Shown here piece by piece: positions 1 to 11,700 of a DNA stretch of 64,000 nt. A program made the position numbers and the translations under genes. Below the pieces are notes generated by a model, which was not told the origin of the DNA, searched no databases, and saw nothing but the letters and a program-made list of their open reading frames with translations. How positions within the stretch are numbered: position 1 is the stretch's first letter; each line of letters begins with the position of its first letter. The stretch is from Watersipora subatra (Eukaryota > Bryozoa > Gymnolaemata > Cheilostomatida > Watersiporidae), in assembly GCF_963576615.1 (NCBI RefSeq), contig NC_088717.1, forward strand, positions 57,739,526-57,803,525, written 5' to 3'.

Positions 1-57
1 AACTTGGCCCATTAGTGTTAACAACATGATGTAGAACTTGGCCTATTACTATTATTA
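1..57. repeat. Edge of a minisatellite related to 23905-24395
   Basis: The first bases contain the phrase agtgttaacaaca followed by gtagaacttggcc. The same unit builds the tandem array at about 23905-24395. Only about 1.5 units are visible because the window starts inside the repeat. Confidence 0.6.
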
Positions 58-414
58 TTATTAGTATGAAAAACTAATAATAACAGCTAAAATTGATAAA
101 ATATGCTCTGAGCGATGCCATTTTAGTCCCTCAATAAGTAAGAGTTGGCTTAAGAACCAGAGAGTGATTTTATATACTGTACTGAGGGCAACGGTAATAC
201 CTTCAGTTAACCATGCACTTCCACGCAACTATGACCAAGAACTTTAGTACAGCGATGAACCTCTCTTCAGTGTACCCACACAATGTCATACATTAACTAA
301 ACCAAACTCAACATATCATCCTTTGAAGACAGCCTACTGAACAACACCCAGATATTGACGTAATGATGGCCTTGCTATTGGCCCTGCTATTGGTCAATCA
401 TTATATGGTATATA

Positions 415-586
415 TTATAGACTGTGTAATACACTTCGCATAGAGAAAACTTTACAGACCTGTGTGCGAATCTGCTGAGCTGTCTTTTCTCTGCCAGATC
501 TGCTTAAGAGAGGAGACTTAGACTGACTCCCTTCATTTTCAAATGCAAGCCTTTTTCTGCTACTGGTTGTGTGAGTATCCCTGCCC
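415..586 (-). CDS. Exon 5, C-terminal exon
   Basis: The acceptor GTCATAG precedes 586. The exon encodes the last 56 residues, starting GRDTHTTSSRKRLAF and ending RSVLHSL, followed by the stop codon. The joining codon AG|G gives Arg, in phase with exon 4. Confidence 0.7.
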
Positions 587-3500
587 CTATGACAAGCAAG
601 AATAATTATGGATAAATTTGTTAGTTGAAAATAGAGGTAAAACTTAGCCACAACCGCTTCATAAAATAACAGGCCAGACACATGAAGATATATGATTGCA
701 TTCAAACAAAACCGGGTTGAAGATACTCGGTGATACTTTTGTCATATTTCATGTATGTGTTAGGCCAATTAGCATATGAGAAGCAGCATTTAGGAGGAAG
801 ATTTACCAAGTAGCTACAGGTAGAATCGCAAAACAGAAAATAATAAAATCTGTATAAACCAGCACAAGAAGTAGACAGTCAATGATATCAGGGCAAAAGT
901 AACTCTGACTTTAGTGAGTAACCGAAGAACCAATAAAATATAAACTTGAAACAAATATGAAAACACAGGTTAGCGTGTTGCACTTCGAGCAACTGGAGAA
1001 GGCAGTAGCACATGTGCTCATTCATGAATACCAAACTACTCACCTTGAGATAGGTGAAGTGGATCTAGATCTATTCGCAGAGTGATTAGGGGCGAGCGGT
1101 AAAGCCGCTTGATGGTTTGATATAAAAGGACTTAGGCTTCGGGACCTACTCCCAGCCTCTGAACTCGGTGGAGACGCCAGGATGCTCTCCGCGAACTTGA
1201 TGTGCTCCTGTATGATGGTGATGGGTTGGGGAGGCCTGTCAACACCACAGACATCACAGACATCAGTTAAAGATGGAGACACTCATAAGGACACTCAAGT
1301 ACAACATGTCACTTAGTTGGGTTGACTGCATAGCTAGGAGAACCATTTCAACTCTTTTTATAGCACTAATCTAGGCTGCTGATTGTGCTGACTTTTTGCA
1401 AAGATGACTTGTTGTGAACAAGATTTTTTTGAAAATTTAAAACAATGTGAGTTATGCTTCCCGAGAGAAGGGTCGAATCGTAGAGCACAAATAAAAAACA
1501 AAAATGTAATCATTATGGAAAAACACTGCCATATTGTTCTTTAGACTAGTTAAGGCAACATCAGTGCCTGGAGAACTGGTGCTTTTGCATCCAGTGTGTG
1601 CACAATGACAATAAGCAAAAGCAAATCTACACCAGTCTAACTGGTGGCCGATGAGAAAACAACTCTCAGTATAATTGTTCTCCATTACTCTGTATTAACA
1701 TTATGAGTGGCGTATATACACATAAAATGAACCAATGTTTCATTTCAATCCTCTAAACACGATTTGGTAGACAATCAGATTTTGCATTGCCAAGATGTTG
1801 ATAACAAATCTGGCAAAATCAGTTCATATGATTTGTTTTCTATTCAGCATGAAGCCTACATTCATACTTTAGCACAGGAATAGATTCACTTCATTTATTT
1901 ATTACATATAACATGAATGACGGAATTGATAGCACCATTTTTAAGGAGATGTTTAAGAATGCGTATTTTTGGGGCCATAAACATATCACAAAGCATGAGG
2001 CATTGCCTGACCAGAATAAATATAGATTATGTACACAGCTATGTAATAGTTAGGCTTTGCCACCATGGCTATTGGCTCAGGTGCAAGTAATAAATTTAAT
2101 GGGCCAATGCTATAGAGATGTATAAAGCGGGCATCTGCCGCACAAAAGGTCCACGCTAAGAGAAGCAAAGAGCAAGAGAACATGCAGCAAAGAGAACCTG
2201 TTGATAGCTAAGCATTCAGCATCTAACTACAGAAGATAAACGCCACACGCATGTTAGTGTAAATGCACCTTTGAGTATAGCATGTTCATGTTTACCACAG
2301 AGTTGCTGAATATACAGAGGTGTAAAAAATACTGAGAACATACACCTTTAGCAGATGACGAAGAAAATCAAATCTGCATTAGCTCAGACTAAGAAGAAAA
2401 ACTTTTTAGACCTTTCTTGAGTAGTTAGGTAACTAACTGGAGAACTGCATATACGGATACCCATTAATCAGAGTAGTTAGCCTGTGGTCTAACACTTACC
2501 TGTTTTCCCTCTCGCTGCTAGATTGTGATGCTGCTGCAGTATCTACTTCTCTAGCATCAGCAGCTTTAGCCCTCTCTTCCTTTTTGTCCAATTCCCTTCT
2601 TTCCAACTCCGCTCTTTCTAATTCCGCTCTTTCTAATTCCGCTCTCTCTAATTCCCGCTCTCTCTTTTCTGCGTCACGCTTATTGATGAGAATGCTCAGC
2701 TTATGCCGTTCATCTGCCTCCTCCACCAACTTTTCGTAACTTTTGTTGGCCAGGTCAAGGGCTTCCTGCGCCGAGTCTGTGTAGTGAACTCTGATACGAC
2801 TAGAAATAGGCAGATACTGCTGATTAACTAGTCAGCGAGTCCATCAAGCATTGAAAGGCAAAATCTAAACAGAACAAAATCGTCACGGCAACACTCTTAC
2901 AAGACGAGGAGTAGTTGATCAATAGTTATTACTCGAATTAAGTGAACCCAAAGATGACCTTTTTGTCTGTCACAGCAGTATGATTAAATAAGAAATAGTG
3001 AGATGATTTGGAGAGGTAGACCTGCGTGTGTGTCGGCTCCTTGAAACTAATGTACTGATTGGAAAGGATACAACTTTTCTTATCAACACTTGAGCATTGA
3101 GGCAGCCAGTGCATTATTGCTCAGGTATTCCCGAGTGAATCGGAGAAGAGGATATATATGCCAAATGAAAAAAGGTTTCTTTAGCAGATAAAGAATAAAG
3201 CCTATAACACAGCAAGTACAATTGATGGCACTAAACTGCACTAGCTTTGCAAAAACTGCGCTAGCTTTGCAATTGTAACGAGACAACGACAGCAGCGCTG
3301 GTGAAACAGTGCCACTGATCCAAGCAGTAATTATTTACGTCAGACTCAATGGGTCCATGTTTACGCTCGGTTTGCTACAATAACAGCTGCCACCTAGTAC
3401 ACTGCACACAAACTTTAGAGCTCAACTCGTGACCAAAATTTGAACTGTTCCAGAGCATTGAGATATCTTTGCCGAGATCGAAATGTCGTTGCACTCAAGA

Positions 3501-5651
3501 GCGAGTGCGCGCTGCCAGTGCCTAATCATGACAGGCAGTCAGCAAGGTGCATAAAAACTCAGTGCGAAGAGGCAGAAAGCTGCCACGGCTAAAAATTGCT
3601 CATGTTACTATAAAATAAACCTGATCTGAAGGTAGTAACAAATAACCAACATCAATTTACATTCATCTGTACATTGTCGAGTTAGATATAGATGAATAGT
3701 CATTTTAGCAGTTCATGTACAGTTTACAAAGGGGCTACATTCTGAAAATCCAGCTGCTAAGCGATTCTGTTTTTAAATGAACCTCCAGTCCATTCGAGCC
3801 TCTGTGGCATACGCATAGGCTATTTACACTGTACTTCCTCTCTCCATCTACTTTTCAAAAGCTTTTGTAATAATAAGTGCAAACAGTATTAAAAAAAAGT
3901 ATGTTAAAATCAAGCATACAATTTTGCAAGAAAATTAAAATCAAATTTTTGCTTTTTCAGTTAGTTTTTATCTGCACACAAGCATGGAAACAAATGTTAG
4001 ACTACCATAGAGTAGTGCATTGCAATAGATGTTACGTATTTTTACATATTCTTCACGTTCACTTTCTCAGGATTTCTCTTTTCATTTAGCGTTTGTACGT
4101 ACCAGAGGTCAGTTGTTTATAATGCTTCAACTGCAGCAGATATTAGCCTGACACCCGGTACCATGCGTGTGTAAAAACAGTGTCATGGCTAGGGTACATG
4201 TCTAATATCTATTCATTCATGGTTAGTTTAATGATCTACATGTACTTTCTTATTATTCTCATTTACTTTTTTTAAGTATATTTGTGACAATTTTCACAAG
4301 TTTTGAGTGCCATCGTAACTCCGGGTTGTTATAAAGTGAGGACTACCTCTATATATTGCGCAATATAACTATCATTGCATAAGTTGAAGAAGATTCACTG
4401 TGATTGCAAGAATAACCAACAGTGTATCTGATATAGAAATCATTATGACTCGTATGTCTGCAGCGAAAGAGATTGACAGCGACGTAACGTAGAATATGAC
4501 TCATACCTCTGAGGGGAGAGAGATCTAGAGCGGGGTGAAATAGGTTTGACTCTAACCGTATCAAGATTTGACTTCTCAAAGCAAGTGTTTACGGGTGTCT
4601 CCGATGAGGATCCTCTACCGCTGTCTTTTTCCTAGAAATTGGCATTAGACAACCAATGAGACTAGAATAATCTTACTACTTCAACTCTACATCTACTCTA
4701 CCAGATATATAAGCATACAGATCTTATACAAAAAAACTTTTCACGGGTTGAAAATTGCAATCGCTAGAGAACCATAGCTGTTAGAAGCCTACCTTTCTAC
4801 AGGCAGGCAAATTATAAATTATATTATGTATATAATTTATGGTTAAACATTTAAATCCTTAGGATATAAATAAATTATGTCTTCAAGATGACAAGACTTA
4901 CTCAAAATTATAAATTATAAGACTTACTCAATGTCAACTTCATGATGTCATATAGTACACACACAGATGAACTTATTTCCATATTTCAATTTAAACTGGG
5001 CTCTCGCAATGCTGGCAGGTCGGTCATACAGTACATATTGTTTTACACTAGCTGTTTATTTTAGACACGTTAGCAGGATCTGGGAACTACTCGATAGTAT
5101 ACCTGATACGTATGGGTTTAAACTGCCCCTGAGATAGACACATTTTTAAACTCAAGATCTCAAAAATAGTCATCAAGAGAGATGGACATGAGACTGGACC
5201 CCTCCCTACTAACAACTCGACTGAAATGTTTTTGCTACGGTGCTGATGAATATTTATAAAAGATCATATATTGTATGAGCAGTTACAACGGATTCGATAA
5301 GCAAGGTACTTCTTTAGATAGAAAACCAATCAAGGAACAAGATAGACCATATGTGAAACTTCTCATACAGGAACAGGAATGACAGGATGGATAATAAGAT
5401 CACAGCATCTGACATATTATTGTCCATGATAGTTGGGTAAACAATACAAAGCAGCGAGTAAATATACCATGATAGAAATCATACTCTCTGATACACAAAC
5501 GAGTAGGACTCACTTGAGCAAGGTTCTGGTGAGTGCGAGGTTTGAGGTTGGGCGAACAGGGACTGAGAAGAGGGCTGATATCATCTAGACGATAGACTCC
5601 TGATATCAGGTCATCAGTATTACATGTGGACTCCTGGTCACTCTCTGCCAT
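415..5651 (-). CDS. Five-exon gene, Ser/Arg-rich coiled-coil protein, unrecognised
   Basis: Five minus-strand exons (5514-5651, 4507-4631, 2500-2799, 1044-1235, 415-586) join at GT-AG sites with matching phase at every junction, giving 927 nt, 308 residues plus stop. Residues 1-46 are acidic and Ser-rich. Residues 47-88 are Ser-rich and end in an SPRSRSLSP motif. About residues 92-170 form a long charged helix with AELER repeats, probably a coiled coil. Residues 189-252 contain a second SRSRSLSP motif and RSRSTSPIS. The C-terminus is basic. SP/RS motifs suggest phosphorylation, but no catalytic domain is visible and I do not recognise the family. The consistent phases make a real gene likely; its function is unknown. 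No clear polyadenylation signal was located. Confidence 0.72.
1044..1235 (-). CDS. Exon 4, Ser/Pro/Arg-rich segment
   Basis: The acceptor ...GTTGACAG lies just before 1235 and the donor is GTGAGT at 1043. It encodes PPQPITIIQEHIKFAES followed by Ser/Arg motifs. The frame stays open upstream of the acceptor, so a longer open frame is visible there, but only this acceptor keeps phase with exon 3. Confidence 0.68.
2500..2799 (-). CDS. Exon 3, charged coiled-coil region
   Basis: Acceptor TTTCTAG, donor GTAAGT. It encodes about 99 residues, beginning RIRVHYTDSAQEALDLANK and passing into a Glu/Arg-rich helix. Three AELER units correspond to an imperfect 15-bp DNA repeat near 2590-2650, so the helix has grown by in-frame repeat expansion. 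Confidence 0.75.
4507..4631 (-). CDS. Exon 2 of the coiled-coil protein gene
   Basis: The acceptor TTTCTAG precedes 4631 and the donor GTATGA follows 4507. It encodes residues 47-87 plus two bases of codon 88, including the SPRSRSLSPQ stretch. Confidence 0.7.
5514..5651 (-). CDS. Exon 1 of the coiled-coil protein gene
   Basis: It starts at ATG (5651-5649), reading MAESDQESTC, and encodes residues 1-46. It ends in phase 0 before a GTGAGT donor at 5513. The next in-frame ATG upstream lies in AT-rich, non-coding-looking DNA, so this start is preferred. Confidence 0.7.
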
Positions 5652-8600
5652 AGTTAGCTGCGTATTATAATAACATATCAATTCAATAGTAGTCTAACAT
5701 AACTGCTATGCATAAATTCTCCTATTCTCAGCTTGCTTTCTTATGTAGCAATGCAATCAACAGGTTGGGTCAACAAAAATTTGGACAGATTTCAGAAAAA
5801 CCAGTTTCATATATCTTATCCTCATATCGTAAAAGTTACACTGGCTGACAGAGAAAAATCTGTCAATAAAATATTAAAAAAATTGTTGATTAACAACTTG
5901 CAGGTCGCCGAAGTAGCTCTAGCCAAGGTCCTCAAATTTTTTGTGTGCATTTTCTTCTTGCCCAAGCTATAATGTATGTTTATTGTGGAACAGAGTCTTT
6001 TCCTCTTTATTATTATCATAAATACAGCTACACCGAATATGTTATCTATGGTAAATGAAAACAGTAGACCACACTGATGATCTGAATCACAAAAAGCTAG
6101 CATCACCGGAGTGTCTACAGAATAAAAAAGAAAGCTTACCATCGAATTGAACAGAACAAAAGAGGAATGCAAGAGAATTAGAGTGAGCTGATTGCATACT
6201 TACAAACCTGTTCAGTTGGCTGTTAGAGACAAAATAACTGAATGTGTCGATTACATACAGTCAAAACTTACAAATAATACAATAGCGACAAACCCTGAAC
6301 TCGGTTTCTAATAAAAAAAGATCTATATTATTTATGAACAATGTTAATGAGCACATCATTAGACATCGTGTTCAATTGTATCATGTAACAACTTGAAGTA
6401 GGTAAGATTATCAATTGACTCTATAAGTAAGGCTACAGAACATGGTAAAAACTGAGACACTAGCGTGAGTACTTCTAGCAAGTATCTGAAAATAATATTC
6501 CTACCATTGTAGACTGACACTAAGCAAGCTGTTTGCATAGTGCGTACAGCTTTTCCTTATGCAAAGCACCCTCTGCACAATTCGCACTACAGTTATTTAT
6601 ACAAATACCAATCAGGGTTCATTACGCAATGATCAAGTAGCTGTTATAGAAGTAACTATTTAACAATGTTGAATTGTGAGCGGATCAATAAGGGTATTGA
6701 AAGCCTCAGCTACTATTGGGCATGGGGAACAGCGGCGCTCAAGTGTGTACAAAAGAAGATTTCTAAAGAAAAATGAGCCTTAAGTCAATATCCTTCTTAT
6801 TCTACTATCTTCATTGATAATTAGTTTCCATACAGATGAACATCAACAATGTAGTGTTTAGTTATGAGAGGAATGTGATTGGGTAAAAGACCATCCCCAA
6901 ACCATTGCTGCCTCTCAAAAGAATGCCTTAAGAAAAAGTACTATATGTAAAGACACATAGGCCTACTGTATTTTTTCAATACATTTTAAACTGAAAATAC
7001 TTTAGCTGTACTGGTTTCACAAATTCATCACCTTTACTATTAGTCATAATATATATGCTTACTCAAACTTTAACAATCCTCCACCTAAATTTGACTAAGT
7101 TAACTAATCAAACATGATCTGAGGTACTGCCTCTTTTGTAAACCCAAACTTGTTTGAACACGCGTGTCCAAAAATCATATGCACTGTGAACGCTTAAAGC
7201 AAATGCCAGTAGTAAGAAATACAAAAATATGCAGTGTCAGTGAATCTCACACTGAGTGATACATCAAAGTTTTGCTCATAAACATCTGACCACAATCTAT
7301 AATGCTATAAACAAGTGCAAGTTGTAGGATTTGCTAATTGCAACATAGTAAAAAACTCCTACACCCCAAATTGCGTAATATTTGGTCACTATTAACCAAC
7401 AGAAAAAGACAAAGGGAATAGAATGTGATGCTGATCATGCAAAAAACAATTCAACAGTTCACAGACAGATGAGAACCAAAAGTTTTCTAGTCGTTTTCCA
7501 TACTTTGTTCAACTCGCAAAGATGGCAGTCTTTTACACGGTTATCAGCACCCAAAAACTGTATGGTGACGGCCACTAGCAAAGAAACTTATGCTGTCAGA
7601 TTTTTATCTCAAATCCATTTATGTGACAGTTTACAAGTTGCACAATAACTATTAGAAACACAACAGTTAGCAGTTTTCTAGTATTGGGCCTAATTACTAG
7701 CTTTAGTTAATCAGCTTTCTACCGTGAACTATTTACATAAAGTTATCAGATAAATATTCGAAATTCATTTGAGCAGATGCTACACTTTCAGTACTTAGAT
7801 TTATGGATATTATCACTTACATAACACAATAATTATTTGAACCTATAAGCTGAATATCCCACTCACAAGCTCAAGAATAGCCTAGTTATCAATCATCACA
7901 GTGAAACAGATATGCAAACTAAAACTGCAGTAGCCAATAAAATGCTTATCTATAATAAAATGGCTCTACTTAACCTCCTACACCATGAAACTTTACTGGT
8001 TATACAAATAAGAAATAGATATGACTAAAATATTGGAATAGCAGAGATAATTTAATATCACTATTAACATTGTGTCACTAAATACACTACTACAAACTAT
8101 GAATTATCTCTTCTAGCACCTTCTGCTAACACATCAATAAAAAATATTATCAGAAGATTCGATTAGGACCAGACAGGATTGTAACCAAAGCACCTTTTTT
8201 CAACCATAACTTAGCAAAAGTGTAAGGCTAACTAAGAGCTTAGAGATTCTTGCTTTTTACTTGTAACTTTGACGAAATACTTATCGTAAACAAAAAATAA
8301 TTACATCAATAAACGGTGCGGTTAAACATGGCTGTTTGTACCGTACCTGATAAGCTATAACTGATTTGCCTATTACTAGCGTCAACTTTTTAAATTTCGT
8401 ACTGCTAATGCGAAACTAGACTTTAAAACAAAAAAATAGTGGACTCGTTAGAAAGCAAGTGTTTACAGTATTCATTCGATGTTTTTAGAAATGTTTTTAA
8501 AAAATACACACAAATAAATTTAAAAGCTTTTTACACTACTTATGTTTTATTAATAAATTTACTTATTTTTGTGACATAATTTTATAAATAAAGTAATTTT

Positions 8601-8703
8601 TTGCTACTACACAGTAAATTTTAATTTGCACGCGTAATTTTTCAGTGAAAAAAGTGAGATAGGCGTTTCCGCTTTCGCTTTAATTTAGCTAGTTTCATGT
8701 AAA
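5652..8703. other. Intergenic region between divergent genes
   Basis: This AT-rich stretch separates the start of the minus-strand coiled-coil gene from the start of TRAPPC1, so it should hold both promoters. I see no TATA box I would defend, no exon with a matching splice phase, and no clear repeat. The short open frames here do not look coding. Confidence 0.5.
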
Positions 8704-8799
8704 ATGATTTATAATATATATATTTTTGATAGATTGGGCACGTGTTTGTATTATACAGAATGGAGCAGGCCTAATCAAAGTACCCTTCCTAAAGAAGAA
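8704..8799 (+). CDS. TRAPPC1: TRAPPC1 exon 1
   Basis: ATG at 8704. It encodes residues 1-32 ([15 protein letters not shown]... to PKEE), the first longin strand, and ends in phase 0 at the donor GTAAGT (8800). Confidence 0.92.
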
Positions 8800-11700
8800 G
8801 TAAGTAAACATTAAAAATGTAATGGTCGATAGCTATTGCAGCGTAACCCATTTTGGCAGAGTAATTCCAAAATACGCTCTTGGTGATCAAGTTCTAGACC
8901 ATTTGAAAGACACACGTTATCTTGGTGTCCAGTTATAATCTAACCTAAGATTTGACAAGCATATTTCTGAAAAAACAGTAGTTGCAGAGTTACAACTAGG
9001 CATGATAAAAAAGAGCCTTATACTGGGCTCCACAATCTGCTCGGTTTCTGGCATACAAGTCACTTTGTCGCTCACATCTTGAGTATGCTGCAGCAATATA
9101 GGATCCGTCTCTGAAAAAAACACATAGCAGATATGGAAACTGTTCAAAATCAAGCTGTACGTTTTATAAGCCACTTTAAAGGACCAGAAAGTGTTAGTTA
9201 AGCGAAAGAAAAGCTTGGTCTTGAGCTACTACAAAAGAGACGTGACATCAAACTACGACTTTTAATGAGGATAATTTGTGAAGAAGATAAGCATGCAGCA
9301 CTGAACAGTTCATACGACCTCAGAAGCAAACTCAGATTCTTCAGCCTCATATCCAAACTTGAGCAAACAGTAAAGGACTACCATCATTCGTACTTGCCAC
9401 TAAAAGTGAATACTTTAACAGCTTTCTACCTAGAACCATAAAATACATTACAAATCCTACAAGTAACTACTTGGTTAAAGCACTATAAACTTATATAGCA
9501 AATTAAGCTTGCACTACTGACTAGCATTTAACTCAATTACTCGAAAATGGAAAACCACTGACAAAATAAATTAAATCATATGAGGCACACCACTTCCACA
9601 TTAAGTGGTCTAGTGTGAAGACTATAAAGCTATATGATCTTACTTGATTATCCGTACGTCAGTTGCTTCTCTTCCATGAGCCGCGCCCAGAATAATCCCG
9701 CTCTCGTCGTAGCCTCTGGTCCTCCTTTTTCTCCAGCCGTCCTCCTCCAACCGGAAACCTCTCCTTCCTTCTTTTGTCCTTGATCTCCTTCGCCCTTAAT
9801 GTCGTAAATACAGATCGTAATTTCTGTTTGGTGTTCCTTTACATCTTCCCCTCAAGATTTATGCAAATCTTAAAGACGTCGCCATATCATGGGGGAAAAC
9901 AAAACTCGAAATTAGTAGAATAACAATGTTAACCACATGAAAGTCAGTGAGTATAGAGACAGACATTATTTACAAAACAAAGAATAACCCATTACAGGTT
10001 GGGTTTATCTAGACGTTTTACAACTCTCCCAGTTCGTGTGTGATGGGTCTGTACACTGACGATGAGTATTAGAGGAGATGAGTGCTGGCTGAGACTGATG
10101 GCTGAGACCGGTTGATCCCTTACCCTCTTTGCGCTTTTTAGTGGGAGCCACAGTCGGTGCCTGCGGAGAACAACCGCTTTTCAAGAGAGGTGACTGCCCA
10201 ACAGTCCTATTACTTGAGGAATCTGTAACTGCAGAGGTGCAGAAGCAGGCGCATCCCGCACAGGCGACTGCTGAGGTCCGGTCTCTGTAGAGCTCTCTCT
10301 CCTAGATAACATGGTTAACTGACTGGTGCTCGCTTCAGTTCTAGTGTTCAGTGTAGGATGGGAGCTGTATTCTCTTGATATACATATCTTATCAGATGGG
10401 GACGACTCAGTGGGTTTATCGACATGCACTAGTTTTCTGTTCCTCCGCAGCATGGCTCCATTGTCAGTTTTCAGCGCAACTTCTCTGCCAAAGGACACCA
10501 TCACCACAGCTCTCAACGGTTTGGCTGAGGCTCGTTGAGAACCACTCGAGTTCCGACAGGCTCTTGGTCCCGTTCAACCGCCCTGTGCCGTTGATTGAAA
10601 GTATGAGCCTGCCTACTTCTGTAGTCAGCTTCATAAGCGCGAAACTTCTTTACATCTACTGGACTGTTGATGCGATAGCCCATTGAATTCAACTCTCTTC
10701 TAATGAGCAGCTGGGCAGGGGTATAGCCATTCTGCAAAGGACTGTCATTATAGCACATAATAGCAGATTCGATCGCAACATTTTTCGCCACAAGCTTCTT
10801 GAATGTTTGCACCACTCTCTCTGCATGACCATTTTTCATGAGTTTTCAGAAATGAGCTGTGGACCGTTGTCTGATACAATGATGTGAGGTACCCCTAATG
10901 TACATATGACCTTGTTGACAGTTCTGCACATCTCTGCAGCAGTGGCTCAGGGAAACTTTTCAGCGACCATGAACCAGCTATAATAGTCACTAATAACTAA
11001 ATACTCATCGCCTCTCTCATCAACGGTGCAGAAATCCATTGCAAGCTGCCACCAGTGTCTCTCTGGGAAAGGAGTAGGGATCAATGGCTCAATGGGTACT
11101 TTCTTAAAGCGAATGCATGTGTTGCAGCGCTTTACAATTTCTCTGATGTCCTGAGACATCCTTGGCCAACAAATCACACTCTGAGCTCTTCTGAGGCAGC
11201 GGTTCTCCCCCAGATGCCCACTATGAATGTTCTGCAAAACCCTTTCGTGTTCGCTCAGGGTAATATACAATTTGTTGTAATAACACAGCAATCCTCCAAC
11301 CACAGTCAATTCCTCTTTAAACGAATTGTACTTTTTCAGACATTGAGGCAGATCACGGTAGTTTGGCCAACCCTCTTGGATATACATCATTAATTGATTA
11401 GCTGTGGGGTCTGTTGAGAGGGTAATTTCGAGTAGCTCTCTTCTGGCTCGAGATATCGGGAGCTCTTCCATCATTTCCTGAATGAGTAAAGGCTCTGGTT
11501 CTGACACTTTTTCTGTTCCTGCTGGGGCTCTGCTCAAGGCATCGGCAACTATCAACTTCTCTCCAGGGATGTATGTGACACCATACGAAAACCGCATCAT
11601 GCGCAAACGAAATCTCTGAACACGAATGGGGAGTTTAAACAGTTTTTTCTTTGCCATAATTGATACCAGAGGTTTGAGGTCAGTTTTGATTTTGAAGTCG

